From the NCBI GenBank assembly GCA_963708715.1, contig CAVPSU010000001.1:2046001-2110000 (forward strand): a DNA stretch of 64,000 nt. Reading direction: 5' to 3'. Source of the DNA: DAIOEK01 sp963708715 (GTDB taxonomy: Bacteria > Chloroflexota > Anaerolineae > Anaerolineales > Anaerolineaceae). Below, piece after piece: positions 50,174 through 59,392 of this stretch (position 1 is the first letter of the stretch; each line of letters begins with the position of its first letter). Under the pieces are notes generated by a model. It worked only from the letters and a program-made list of their open reading frames with translations. It was not told where the DNA came from and searched no databases. The position numbers and the translations under genes are program-made.

Positions 50174-50396
50174 TTCGCTGATTTATCACTCCCTTTGTAA
50201 ATTCACAAATCTTTATTAAGTTGATTAATCTTTAAAAGCCAATAGGAATGTTATGTGTGTTTCTCAATAATTATAAGATTAAAAGCTCTGAGGTTGTTTT
50301 CCACTCGTCAGAATTGGCAAAGCCGTTCGTGTAAGAGAAGAAGACATTGATAATTTTGTACTGAATTCCAAAGTATAGACCAACCCCTCACAAGAT
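50174..50396. other. Intergenic region, no gene seen
   Basis: AT-rich 220-bp gap between the second prepilin peptidase and the zinc-ribbon gene; nothing further is supported. Confidence 0.4.
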
Positions 50397-50963
50397 TTAG
50401 TTCAGGAAGACAAGGCTAATTTTCAAGAAGATTACAGATGCCAATAAAATGGGTATTCCTGGCAGTCGGTGCAAACTGATTTTCTTTTCCCGAATTGCTG
50501 ATACCAAACCTAAGCCTAAAACCACAATAAGATGAGTTGCTAGAAATGCAAAGATAAAGATTTCACTGGGCCATATCAGACAAACGGTAATGGCACTGAC
50601 CGCATCCGCCCCACCCCACCACTTCAACTCCCAAGCAGCCCAAAAGCCGATGATCGCCAGAGCTGCGAAGGGTGAAGTTTGAACAGAAAGGTATACACCA
50701 AGAAATAATAATGGAAACCAGGTGATCATTTTCCCGATCTCTTCCCATCCAAATAGGTGGGATATTCTTTCTCGCTCACTGACAGCTGCAACCAAGATGG
50801 TAAGCAAAACTAAAGCCCAATTCCCCTGCCAGGTTCGATAAAAGCATGCTCCAATAAGCGGGATGATCACCCAGGCACTGTGTGGGATCTCACTTTTACG
50901 AATATCGAACCAGGATACAATCCCTAACCAGACCACAACAAGAATAAATATTATCCAATCCAT
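50397..50963 (-). CDS. Prepilin peptidase (TadV/CpaA-like, A24), second copy
   Basis: A 188-residue membrane protein with the two aspartate motifs SWFDIRKSEIP and LKWWGGADAVSAI in the usual order and five to six hydrophobic helices. It is the last gene of the long Tad operon, 14 bp after the lytic transglycosylase. It is clearly diverged from the copy at 48893, so each pilin set may have its own peptidase. Confidence 0.82.
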   Translation of the reverse strand: MDWIIFILVVVWLGIVSWFDIRKSEIPHSAWVIIPLIGACFYRTWQGNWALVLLTILVAAVSERERISHLFGWEEIGKMITWFPLLFLGVYLSVQTSPFAALAIIGFWAAWELKWWGGADAVSAITVCLIWPSEIFIFAFLATHLIVVLGLGLVSAIREKKISLHRLPGIPILLASVIFLKISLVFLN

Positions 50964-50977
50964 GGGATACCTCTAAC

Positions 50978-51958
50978 CTAAGGTTTGATCTGCCCTTCGA
51001 TACGTCGGATGTATTCTGCACCACTGGCACACCCGCTGGAAAAATTAGCAGCTATGCTATTCCAACTATTTGGGTTTCCGGTCTTTCGAAGCGCCTGATA
51101 AACACAACCGGCTCCAGCGTGATAATTTGCCAGAACCAAACGCCAATAATCCTCAAAGCTCAACAATGCTGCAGGAGATTTCCCTGTAGCCAAATAAATA
51201 ACTCGTGTAGATTGCAGACAACTGGCGTTGAGGGTTTCCGTCAATACCTGTACAGCCTGTTTGCCTTTTTCAAGGTCCACCCCACCTGCACAACTCGGGC
51301 AGGTGGCATCAATTTCTTTCAATACCAATCCACGCAGGAGCAATTGGGTCGGTGAGTCAAGAAACTGGTATTGTGTGCTACAACTTTTCCCTCCAAACGC
51401 TTGCCGGCAAATGCTTTGGTAATAATCCGGACGCCACATCAGGACAAGATCAGCGCCGTATCCAGTCATCTGACCTAATCCAATCTCTCCCCGTGTCCAA
51501 TTCGCCGCTGGCCAAAATTGCGATTCAACCGCGATGACTGCTTTGACCACCTTCGGGGGCAAATCGTTGGATCGAGAGTAGGTAAGGATCGTCGGATCAT
51601 ATCGGTTCTGCCAGACTTTCACCTGATCTGTGGCGAGTTCGATACCACAACCGTTCGCAGAGCCATCTGGATTCAAACCATTTGCCGGGCATGAAGAGCC
51701 ATCGATCAGCCCGGATGACAGTAGCTTTGCAGCCAAAATGTCATAGCGGTTGGCGGTAGTTAGATCTGTGTTTTCTTCAGCCGGCATCAACCAATCCGGG
51801 ATAGAGGTTGGGGTTAGACCATATGCTATCTGGCAAGTTCCCCCGCCGTCTGCTTTCACTGGTAAAACATTCCAACTGGCGGTAGTCATCACTGTAAGGA
51901 CGACCAATAGAAAACGGATTATGGACGACCATGCACGGGATGCCATGCCACCTCCCAT
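50978..51958 (-). CDS. Secreted lytic transglycosylase-like protein
   Basis: A 326-residue protein with a signal peptide (hydrophobic FLLVVLTVMTTASWN, then LPVKADGGG). The SLT-type catalytic region is at about residues 130-200: PPKVVKAVIAVESQFWPAAN, then GEIGLGQMTGYGADLV, where the Glu in AVES and the GLGQM turn are the family hallmarks. Several cysteine pairs suggest disulphides. It would open peptidoglycan for pilus or transfer-machine assembly, the job VirB1-like proteins do in conjugation. Its start overlaps the end of the Ig-like gene by 40 bp; ATG 51946 is an alternative. Confidence 0.8.
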   Translation of the reverse strand: MGGGMASRAWSSIIRFLLVVLTVMTTASWNVLPVKADGGGTCQIAYGLTPTSIPDWLMPAEENTDLTTANRYDILAAKLLSSGLIDGSSCPANGLNPDGSANGCGIELATDQVKVWQNRYDPTILTYSRSNDLPPKVVKAVIAVESQFWPAANWTRGEIGLGQMTGYGADLVLMWRPDYYQSICRQAFGGKSCSTQYQFLDSPTQLLLRGLVLKEIDATCPSCAGGVDLEKGKQAVQVLTETLNASCLQSTRVIYLATGKSPAALLSFEDYWRLVLANYHAGAGCVYQALRKTGNPNSWNSIAANFSSGCASGAEYIRRIEGQIKP

Positions 51959-53734
51959 ACTGCGCTAACAGTTCGATAAGTCTGACCGGAACTATCCCGT
52001 AAATCTGCCCAGGCAGTCCAAATACCTTCTTCGGTGGTGCCAAAATTGAGATCTCCAGAATTTTCAGGAGTTACAGACCAGGTTGATCCACTGCGGGTCA
52101 GAGAAATCAGAGCACCCGATGGTGTTCGAACCCATACAAGAATCGAATAAGGTGAAATACCACCAGACACGGTTCCAATCAGGGTTTGTGCAGGTTGTCC
52201 AAGATTTGGCGCAAACAGGAGCAATCGTGCGTAAGTCACCGAAATCGTTCCGCTCAGTGGCGCAACGACAATCACCGTGACCGAATCACTGGCGGATTCA
52301 TACTGATTCGTACAGGTAATGGTATAGGTATGGGTTCCGGTGACGACTCCATTCAGGGATCGACTTCCAGTTACGACAACATTTCCCGTCCAAATTCCAT
52401 CTGTACTCAGTCGCTGTGCAGCTGGTTGCATCCTTACTAATCCAACTCAGCGTAAAGCTGGCAGGGGAGACAGTGGTTAGGGGTCCATCCTGGTTATTGA
52501 CCTTCAAATCCACGACAGGCGGATTGTAGACAATGACAGTGACACTGTCCGAAGCAGATCCAATTGGATTGGAGCACGTCAGTGTGTAGGTAAAGGTTCC
52601 AACTGTAATACCGGAGTAATTCAAAGAGCCTGTTTGGCTTTTACTTCCACTCCAGTTTCCAGAAGCGGAACAGGTATCCGCATTGGTCGATGTCCAACTC
52701 AACGTATATTGGGCTGGAGAAGTCAGGCGAATCGTCCCATCCTGGTTGTTGGCCTTCAAATCCACACTGGGCGGGAGAGAGCAGCGGATCGTTTTATTAG
52801 TTCCCGATAGGTCAAACCAGGAAGCGTTATAGGGGTTTTGTGCCTGAACCCGCACGGTGTGTTGGACATTGGGTGAGATCAATCCCCATAAATCTTGAGT
52901 GAACCCACAAGTGCCGCCCGTGCATGTTCCGGTCAAATCCGCTCGATATTGGTTTGCGACTCCATTGGCTACAGTATTGCCATCTACCAGGATGCGGTAA
53001 TTGATATCCAACCCTGGAGCAGAATCTTGCATTACCCAGCCATAAGCGCGGCATTGCGCTTGGGGCACAGTTCCGGACGACCCATCATGGTACCCTGTGA
53101 AAGTATCCCGATATGCCCAAATCAATACGAAATCTTCAAAATCGTGGTCATATCCGCCGTTGCTGTTATCTTCATCCCAATCTCCCCAGCATTGAGGGGT
53201 ACCGATGATGGTATCCCCAGAAGCCAGAAATGCAGTCATCAGGCTAGTGAAATCCCTGCCACCTGCGCTTGGGTTGTAGTACTGCGAGTAAAAATAATTG
53301 GGGCAAAAATAATCATGGTGCGGTGTTTTCCAACCCACATGAGGCGTAGCACACCCACCAGAACCACAGTTACCTCCATAACAATCGCAGCCCTTAACCT
53401 GGATGGTTTCGCCGGCGGTAACCGTGATTGGGGTAAGCACAGTCTGGTTGTTGATCACATCCATATAGGTGCAGTTTTGACCTACCCTGCAGCCATTGCG
53501 GATAAAGTAATAACGCGAAAAATACCCCGGAGAGCCTGATGTAATGACGTTCCATAAAACAATTTTTCCGGCTCTGGGAAATGTGATCGATACCGGATTT
53601 GGATTATATGCAACAATGGGATGGCCATAATCTGCGAGTGCAGAGATGGTGATCACCAGACCAATCACAACCGCCAGGATTAATCCCAACATTGTTTTCT
53701 TGCGAGTTGTTAGATTCGATAATAATTTTTTCAT
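51919..53734 (-). CDS. Large secreted Ig-like repeat surface protein, one frame break
   Basis: About 605 residues. A signal segment (GLILAVVIGLVITISALA) is followed by a cysteine-rich region (GCDCYGGNCGSGGCATPHVG) with FYSQYYNPSAGGRDF. Then come three Ig/PKD-like repeats of ~85 residues, each with VDLK-NNQDG, LSWTS or LSWIS, C-x-A and TYTLTCSNPIGSASDSVTVI-type endings. The third repeat changes frame near 52425 and ends in a fourth beta-rich domain (LRDSSGQTYRTVSAVWEVAW). Probably an adhesin or tip protein of the pilus, displayed outside the cell. ATGA-type overlap with the TadG-like gene shows operon membership. Confidence 0.7.
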
Positions 53735-54231
53735 TGAGCAACCCCGGCAGACGCGAATACTCGAACGGTTTTCAAATCAATCCCAAAAATATCCAGAATT
53801 GTCCATTGAACTGGTACTTCCAGATACACCCCGACCGCAGGCTCATTGCTTGACCAGTCGCTCAAACCTTCTCCCAGCCGGACTGGACGTGGTGGAAATC
53901 CAGATACAGTTCCGCCAAGGGGGTCAGGTAACACCCGGATTGAAGAGGTATATCCAGTAATTCCACGTGCCTGCATGGCAGAATTAACCAAATTTTGAGC
54001 TTCAGTACTTGCTACGGCTTGATCCAGTTGGATAAAACCGGAATTGAGAACAGTGTCCCAGTCCCGGCCACGGGATGCGCCGGCAAGTGCAGCTTCTTGT
54101 GCTACTGAATAAGCCCAATTACGCGCCGCATACAGCCGGTAAATATCCACCAAACCTCCTGCAATGACTACCAGAATCAGGATGGTTAGCAATCCCCACA
54201 CAGCAGATTGTGCTTTTCTTTCAAAAATCAT
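53731..54231 (-). CDS. TadE/TadG-like pilus assembly protein
   Basis: A 166-residue protein: IFERKAQSAVWGLLTILILV forms an N-terminal hydrophobic anchor like those of TadE/TadG, and a ~130-residue extracytoplasmic domain contains NWAYSVAQEAALAGASRG. ATG 54231 overlaps the upstream stop; ATG 54255 is a longer alternative. It overlaps the Ig-like gene by 4 bp. Minor pilin or periplasmic component of the Tad machine. Confidence 0.72.
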   Translation of the reverse strand: MIFERKAQSAVWGLLTILILVVIAGGLVDIYRLYAARNWAYSVAQEAALAGASRGRDWDTVLNSGFIQLDQAVASTEAQNLVNSAMQARGITGYTSSIRVLPDPLGGTVSGFPPRPVRLGEGLSDWSSNEPAVGVYLEVPVQWTILDIFGIDLKTVRVFASAGVAQ

Positions 54232-54671
54232 GGGTATCTCTCCACGATTCCCCAATGCTGAACCCTTATCGTCATGATCGGTTCAGATAGAAATGGAATA
54301 TCCGCCTGGAACGGAGCAGATGCTTCCAAGATGAAAGTCGTACCAAAAGGACTTCCTGAAAGCCAGGCTGAACTGCGTAAAGTCCCGGCTGCATCAAAGA
54401 CCTGGAGGGTCGTAGTCACACTCTCACCCATCACATTCTGATTGGTACCATCCCGAACCAAGTCTCTGGAATAACTCCATTGAGCGGGATCCAGGGACAA
54501 GGCACGGACGGCAGCACCAGTGCTGCTATCCAGAGCTTGCCTGATGGCGACTCCACGGCTGAGCTCAAGGCCACCGAAGATTACCAACGCCATAATCATC
54601 AGGACGAGCAAGGCTTCCACCGCTGCCTGGCCTTTTTGATCTTTCCTAAGACCCGATTTCAGCATTGACAT
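54228..54671 (-). CDS. TadE-like pseudopilin
   Basis: A 147-residue protein with RKDQKGQAAVEALLVLMIMA near the start: G-Q-A-A-V-E-x-L plus a hydrophobic helix is the TadE signature. The remainder is extracytoplasmic (GLELSRGVAIRQALDSSTGA). Its start lies inside the Flp pilin gene (about 26 bp overlap) and its stop overlaps the next gene. Confidence 0.78.
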   Translation of the reverse strand: MSMLKSGLRKDQKGQAAVEALLVLMIMALVIFGGLELSRGVAIRQALDSSTGAAVRALSLDPAQWSYSRDLVRDGTNQNVMGESVTTTLQVFDAAGTLRSSAWLSGSPFGTTFILEASAPFQADIPFLSEPIMTIRVQHWGIVERYP

Positions 54672-54792
54672 CATTGAACTTGACCTTCAAAGTGGAAAAA
54701 ACTTCCCAGAGTGCACCGCCAACCAGAGCGATAAAAATCGCCAGGACAACGATATATTCGACGACACTCTGCCCATTTCGATCATGCAACAT
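54646..54792 (-). CDS. Flp-family pilin
   Basis: A 48-residue protein, MLHDRNGQSVVEYIVVLAIF followed by IALVGGALWEVFSTLK. G-Q-S-V-V-E-Y plus the hydrophobic helix is the Flp pilin pattern (cleavage before the Val/Glu segment). GAAGGAGG lies just upstream of ATG 54792. Likely a structural subunit of the Tad pilus made by the large operon. Confidence 0.83.
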   Translation of the reverse strand: MLHDRNGQSVVEYIVVLAIFIALVGGALWEVFSTLKVKFNDVNAEIGS

Positions 54793-54827
54793 GATTCCTC
54801 CTTCTCTTTGATCAGGGGATGATTGTT

Positions 54828-54856
54828 GGCCGGCTTTCTAGAATAGAAAGCCGGCC
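54828..54856 (-). terminator. Strong hairpin between the two pilin genes
   Basis: A 13-bp perfect stem GGCCGGCTTTCTA/TAGAAAGCCGGCC with a 3-nt loop lies between the genes at 54877 and 54792. No good U-tract follows, so it may stabilise or process the pilin mRNA to raise its level over neighbouring cistrons rather than end transcription. It carries the same TTGGCCGG core as the leader hairpins. Confidence 0.6.
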
Positions 54857-54876
54857 ACCTTCAAACAAAACGATGA

Positions 54877-55047
54877 TTATGGATGCGCGGCAGGCACAGC
54901 GATACTGTTGATCCAGTCCGCAATACTACTGCCCTGGGTACCGATATTGCTCAGGATAGCCCAGACGGCTACTGCGCCCAGAACAACAGCAATTGCCAGG
55001 ACGACCACAAATTGTGGAATTTCAGATGCTTTCTTATCGAACAACAT
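54877..55047 (-). CDS. Small Flp-like membrane protein
   Basis: A 56-residue protein with a short polar leader (MLFDKKASEIPQF) and one hydrophobic helix (VVVLAIAVVLGAVAVWAILS), then a polar tail (SIADWINSIAVPAAHP). The size and layout fit a Flp-like pilin, but the usual Glu after the cleavage site is replaced, so it may be a minor pilin. Confidence 0.65.
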   Translation of the reverse strand: MLFDKKASEIPQFVVVLAIAVVLGAVAVWAILSNIGTQGSSIADWINSIAVPAAHP

Positions 55048-55089
55048 AAACAGTCTCCTTTCCCCGGATGGGGCATTGAAAAAGATGGG

Positions 55090-55926
55090 TTAGAAACCGC
55101 CGCCAATCGACACACCTGAAAGGGTTTTCAGGATGCGATCAACAAGCGGGTAAAACAACAGGATAACGATAGGACCGAGGAGAAACGGCATAGCCAGTAA
55201 GGTGATGCGCATGGGCAATCGCTGCATCTGTTCTTCTGACTGGTAACCAATCTCTTCGTTCAACTCTTCAATAACACTGGCTATCGCCTGATCAACATCG
55301 GAGACACCTCCGGACTGCTGGGCAGCTTGGACACGTTGAACAACGTGCAGCAACTGAGGGGATTTCAAATCTTCCGCCAGTTGGCTGAGTAAATCCAAAC
55401 CACTGCGGGCAGAACTGCCCTTCAATCGCTTTTGCAGGCGTTGATATACCGCTGATGTTTCCAGGGTGGTTCTGCCAATACTCTCCAGTCCCAGCAAGAG
55501 CGATCCTTGCAGGCTCATATGCAGACGCACATCAATCAGAAACTGACGAATTTGTCCTACCATGAACCTTTTACGCTGCTGAATCAGGTAGCGTTTGGCT
55601 AACCACACTAGGCCAGGCAATGCCAGGAAACCCAGCCGGATGCTGGGAAGATGCGGACCTAGTACAGCCAAAAGAATCAAGCCGATCAGGGCTGCACCCG
55701 CATAGAGGGTTCCCCAGGGGATGCCTCCGAATCCTAGAATTGCTTCTTCTGTTCTTTTCTCTTCGTATTGGTCATTGTTGCCGAGTCCGAGTGCATGTAA
55801 TCGTCCACGCCGGACTGGGCGGCTAAGCCTCCTTCCTGTCTCAAAAATTATGGAAATTACGGTATTGGCAACCATGCCCACTCCGATTGCCAGACTAAAG
55901 CCCACCACCAGGGAAAAGGTATCCAT
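55090..55926 (-). CDS. TadC-like inner-membrane protein, second pair
   Basis: A 278-residue type II secretion F-family protein. Hydrophobic segments lie at the N-terminus (VVGFSLAIGVGMVANTVISI), near residues 75-115 and at the C-terminus (ITLLAMPFLLGPIVILLFYP). The cytoplasmic F domain contains QIRQFLIDVRLHMSLQGSLL. ATG 55926 is chosen because it overlaps the TadB-like stop. It forms the platform on which TadA acts. Confidence 0.8.
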   Translation of the reverse strand: MDTFSLVVGFSLAIGVGMVANTVISIIFETGRRLSRPVRRGRLHALGLGNNDQYEEKRTEEAILGFGGIPWGTLYAGAALIGLILLAVLGPHLPSIRLGFLALPGLVWLAKRYLIQQRKRFMVGQIRQFLIDVRLHMSLQGSLLLGLESIGRTTLETSAVYQRLQKRLKGSSARSGLDLLSQLAEDLKSPQLLHVVQRVQAAQQSGGVSDVDQAIASVIEELNEEIGYQSEEQMQRLPMRITLLAMPFLLGPIVILLFYPLVDRILKTLSGVSIGGGF

Positions 55927-55927
55927 A

Positions 55928-56812
55928 CTAGACCTCTCCATAGCTCAATTGGTAGACTTCGTACTCAAAATATAGGCTGGCCAGTACGACCCCACAGATC
56001 ATGACAGCCAGTAATACCCGATGGGAGATGTCTTGCAAGAAAAAATCACGCCAGGCTGGAGACAACACCACAAAAGAAATCGATGCGGCAACCACACCTT
56101 GCAAGAGCCGGATCGTTCCACGCACCAGCGAAAGCGTCTGGCGAGTTTTGGAGCGTAGCAGTTTTTGGCGGTGCGCTTCCTGCTCAAGGGAAACGAGCAA
56201 CTCATCCTGAATTTCGTCGGTGAGCTGGGCGTTATTAGCAATCAGAGCTGAAAGCCTCGATGTGACATTACCGGGTAATCCCTTTAGCGCCTGGGCTGCC
56301 TGGTGAGGTGCTTGATGCATCCGCAAACGGCTGGCAACCTGTTCAACGGCGCGGTTCATTGCCCCCACAGGCAACTTGACTTGCGTCAGAGCATTAAGGA
56401 GGGAGTGATCAACACTCATCAAAGATCGGATCTGCAAAGCGACCGTTTCAGCATCTTCATTGATTTGTGCTCGTTCGACTTGCTTTTGTTGAAAGTTGAT
56501 CCATGCCAGGATGGCCATTCCGATCATCAAGACAAGAGGTGAAAGCATCAAATCATGTACAGCCATTGCCAACATGGGTGTCGCAATGAGCAATGCCAAC
56601 CGTTTCCAATCCAATTCGTGGTGTGCCTGATATGGCTTATCTTGAATGACACCCATGGCACGCAGCCGCCGGCCTACCCAAGACATAAATGTCCTGCGCC
56701 AAGTTTTCACGACAATTTCAATACCTGTCAGCAAAGTGTTGTAAAGCGTCAGAAAGATGCCACCGGCGAGAAATATAGCCCCGGCATCAATCAATAATCG
56801 AAACGGACTCAT
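55928..56812 (-). CDS. TadB-like inner-membrane protein, second pair
   Basis: A 294-residue F-family protein with an N-terminal membrane segment (LLIDAGAIFLAGGIFLTLYN), a helix pair near residues 70-95, a soluble domain (VALQIRSLMSVDHSLLNALT) and C-terminal helices (VVAASISFVVLSPAWRDFFL, VLLAVMICGVVLASLYFEYE). Partner of the TadC-like protein encoded next. It is only distantly related to the pair at 62-63.7 kb. Confidence 0.78.
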   Translation of the reverse strand: MSPFRLLIDAGAIFLAGGIFLTLYNTLLTGIEIVVKTWRRTFMSWVGRRLRAMGVIQDKPYQAHHELDWKRLALLIATPMLAMAVHDLMLSPLVLMIGMAILAWINFQQKQVERAQINEDAETVALQIRSLMSVDHSLLNALTQVKLPVGAMNRAVEQVASRLRMHQAPHQAAQALKGLPGNVTSRLSALIANNAQLTDEIQDELLVSLEQEAHRQKLLRSKTRQTLSLVRGTIRLLQGVVAASISFVVLSPAWRDFFLQDISHRVLLAVMICGVVLASLYFEYEVYQLSYGEV

Positions 56813-57375
56813 ACCTGCTCCTCCTGGGAGACCCTTTCACGTTCCGGTCTGGTCCAATAACCACGCGGCGGTTTGGATATACCCAATGCTCGGCAACGTT
56901 TTTCAACCGCCTTATCTGAAACACCGTACAAGCTGGCTATCTGGGTAGTAGGAATTTCCCAAACCATCTGGCGTAATTCTTCCGGATCAATCTCAAATTT
57001 ACGCGATGCAAGTCTGCGGCAGGTGTCATTGTGGTAAACACGCCGGTTTTTTTGAGAGGGAGGAACTTTGAAGGGCAACCCACAGTATGGACAATGCAAA
57101 ATCGCTGAATTTCCCCGAAAACGGTGAGCTAGTTTCGACAGGGTCGTAAGCTCCAGATTTTCACTTGCCAGGTTTTGAGGATTTCCATCCCTGTAAATGA
57201 CAATCTCTCCAGGATGCAGCCACCGCCCTAAACAGAGCGACATCAAGTGCCGGCTTAACATCACCATTCCATCTTTACGAGCTAGAGGATGCTGAGGGTC
57301 TTTGAATTCCTGCTGCCCGGTTTCAGGGTTGGTGATGGATTGAATGTTTCGCTGATAATCACACGGTTCCATATT
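56809..57375 (-). CDS. HNH-like homing-endonuclease-type protein
   Basis: A 188-residue protein. Residues ~30-70 resemble an HNH fold of homing endonucleases (MVMLSRHLMSLCLGRWLHPG, then GNPQNLASENLELTT), though the first His is not conserved. A zinc ribbon follows (CPYCGLPFK..HNDTCRR), then a nuclease-associated HTH (PTTQIASLYGVSDKAVEKRC, then LGISKPPRGYW). This combination is seen in phage-type HNH enzymes. It is embedded in the Tad operon with a 4-bp overlap into the TadB-like gene, so it is expressed with it. Alternatively it regulates the operon through its HTH. Start at 57375. Confidence 0.62.
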   Translation of the reverse strand, partial: NMEPCDYQRNIQSITNPETGQQEFKDPQHPLARKDGMVMLSRHLMSLCLGRWLHPGEIVIYRDGNPQNLASENLELTTLSKLAHRFRGNSAILHCPYCGLPFKVPPSQKNRRVYHNDTCRRLASRKFEIDPEELRQMVWEIPTTQIASLYGVSDKAVEKRCRALGISKPPRGYWTRPERERVSQEEQV

Positions 57376-57383
57376 CACTCCCC

Positions 57384-58040
57384 TTACTTGGCAGTCAGGA
57401 GATTTTCCTGGTTGTTTTCTGCGGATACAATTTGCCAGCACAGGAAGCCGTAATAGGGATAGGTCGGCGGTTCCCAGCCATAGCGGATAAACCCGTTAGA
57501 TAAACCGGTTCCCTGGTCATCGAGCACGAGCATGGTGTCGATCATCTGGGCCAGATGACAATAATCAGAATCGCAATCCTCCCAATACACCCCGTTCTGG
57601 GTGACATAATCACCCTTCAATTGGACTGCTATCAATTGGCTTTCCCGAATGGGTTGAGAAGTCAGGGAATATGCAGGCTTTCCTGCAAATTGGATTTCCG
57701 TCGCTGCCCAGGTAAAGCTCAGATCACCATCCGCTTCGAGGTAATAGACTTTAACTAAACTGAATGGTTGGATGAAATCAATTTGCTTGGTCTCACCTGC
57801 CACTCCGTAGAACCGCCAGGTTCGTTCTTCTCGAATAAACCGCAGCCCCTGCCAGGGAGCGTTCCGTAATTTGTCTTCCAGCTCCTGCTTTGTTCGATTA
57901 ACATCCTCCGAAACCTCGACTTTTATAGGTGTTGGATCCACCTTCATAGAAGCATTGAGATTCACGAAAACAAAAACCAGGCATCCTACAATAACAAGTA
58001 GAAATACAACGATAAGGATCCACTTTAAGAAGCGGTTCAT
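57384..58040 (-). CDS. N-terminally anchored protein of unknown function
   Basis: A 218-residue protein with one strong membrane helix at residues 5-27 (FLKWILIVVFLLVIVGCLVF) and an extracytoplasmic beta-rich domain containing RTWRFYGVAGETKQIDFIQP and CDSDYCHLAQMIDT. Its start overlaps the TadA stop by 4 bp. It sits where other Tad operons encode accessory envelope proteins, but I recognise no family. Confidence 0.6.
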   Translation of the reverse strand: MNRFLKWILIVVFLLVIVGCLVFVFVNLNASMKVDPTPIKVEVSEDVNRTKQELEDKLRNAPWQGLRFIREERTWRFYGVAGETKQIDFIQPFSLVKVYYLEADGDLSFTWAATEIQFAGKPAYSLTSQPIRESQLIAVQLKGDYVTQNGVYWEDCDSDYCHLAQMIDTMLVLDDQGTGLSNGFIRYGWEPPTYPYYGFLCWQIVSAENNQENLLTAK

Positions 58041-59392
58041 TTCATTCCCTCCATCTGCTGATAAGCCAGCTCAAAGACAGGAGTGTTCTGTTCACCTTCT
58101 GCCCGGTAGAGATAATCCAAACGATAATTCCCGGTCGCATCAATTCCTTTGATTGTCGCAATGGCTTGTAAGGTGCGTTGAATTCTCCCTGAGCGGTTGA
58201 CTCTTCCCATCAAGGCGACCACGTCCAAGCCCATCGCAACCATCGAGCGCACGGCTGCCAACCCCAATTCTGGTGCGGCTGCCAGGGCCAGCTGCTCCAG
58301 GCGCATCAAGGCTTCCTCAATGGTTCCGCCGTGAATGGTGGTCAACGCCTTGCGTCCCAGACAGGTAGCTTTTAAGAACTGCAGTGCTTCATTTCCAACC
58401 ACCTCGCCCACCAGAATTGCGGCGGGGTTCATGCGTGTGTAAATGACATTCAAAACCCAATCCAAAGTCACCCCGGGTGTGCCAGGTGAGAGTTCTGCCG
58501 GCGCAACGGTGCGCAGTAAAAAGGGATGTTGGATCTCCAATTCTCGAAAGGTTTCCAGTGCAGCAATCGGTGCCGAAACAGGTAAGAAACCCGAAAGTGC
58601 GTTGAGCAAAGTCGTCTTACCTGAACCCATTTCACCGGCAATCATCAGGCTGCCTGATAATGTGGATACCATCCAGGCCAGAAACCGATCTGGAGTGTTT
58701 TGCAGGGACTGGAAGCGGCGAGAGGATTCAGACCCCGCACTTTTTTCTGAATTAGTGGCGAAAGTTTGGACCACCTCCAGGTCAGAAGGGTTAATTCTGG
58801 TAAATGTGCCGGTTTGTTCCATTTCTTCCAGCGTTCGCACCCGCCGCCCGAAAGTACGAATATTGATTGCGGTTCCTTCCGTAGACAGGCGTGGAACAAT
58901 GGCAGTAAACCGCTCTCCTCCAGGGAGATCAATTAATACTGCCGGCCGGTCGCCTCGTAGGGTGGCTCCACCTTGATCGGCAACATGCACTGCCAGGTTT
59001 TCGAAATACCTGTCATCTGCCAGTTTTCCCAGATGATAGAAGCTGCCGTCATATTCCACCGCCACTACCCCATTGCGGACGAATATTTCCTCCACATACG
59101 GATCTCGTAGAAGTTGATCGAGCAAGCCAACACCGGATAAGGCATCGGTGATGATTTGTGCATTTCGGTTGACTGCAATGCGGTCCTCACCTTGATCGAT
59201 CAGGATGGAGCGCACCTCATCAAAAAATCGGCGGCGCTTTTCGGGATCTGCTTCACGCCAGCTGGGAGGATTGATCCCACGCAAGACCAATTCTTCACGC
59301 ACTCGTTCAATCAAAGTCAGGTCAGACTGATTCAATGGTTGAATACATGGTGGTGAGGAAGGATGGATCAGGGAAGTGCCAGGGTTGTCCAT
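58037..59392 (-). CDS. TadA/CpaF secretion ATPase
   Basis: A 451-residue hexameric ATPase that powers pilus assembly. N-terminal region: ALSGVGLLDQLLRDPYVEEI, the family's typical lead-in, then VPRLSTEGTAINIRTFG. Walker A is MIAGEMGSGKTTLLNAL near residue 250, followed by the Walker B/His-box region ILVGEVVGNEALQFLKATCL and TTIHGGTIEEALMRLEQLAL. It overlaps CpaB upstream by 25 bp. It is intact, without a frame break. Confidence 0.92.
   Translation of the reverse strand: MDNPGTSLIHPSSPPCIQPLNQSDLTLIERVREELVLRGINPPSWREADPEKRRRFFDEVRSILIDQGEDRIAVNRNAQIITDALSGVGLLDQLLRDPYVEEIFVRNGVVAVEYDGSFYHLGKLADDRYFENLAVHVADQGGATLRGDRPAVLIDLPGGERFTAIVPRLSTEGTAINIRTFGRRVRTLEEMEQTGTFTRINPSDLEVVQTFATNSEKSAGSESSRRFQSLQNTPDRFLAWMVSTLSGSLMIAGEMGSGKTTLLNALSGFLPVSAPIAALETFRELEIQHPFLLRTVAPAELSPGTPGVTLDWVLNVIYTRMNPAAILVGEVVGNEALQFLKATCLGRKALTTIHGGTIEEALMRLEQLALAAAPELGLAAVRSMVAMGLDVVALMGRVNRSGRIQRTLQAIATIKGIDATGNYRLDYLYRAEGEQNTPVFELAYQQMEGMK

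Noticed and set aside
42470..54856. Repeated GC-rich hairpins as a CRISPR array
   Set aside because: The units are kilobases apart at gene boundaries, have different stems, and no cas genes are present.
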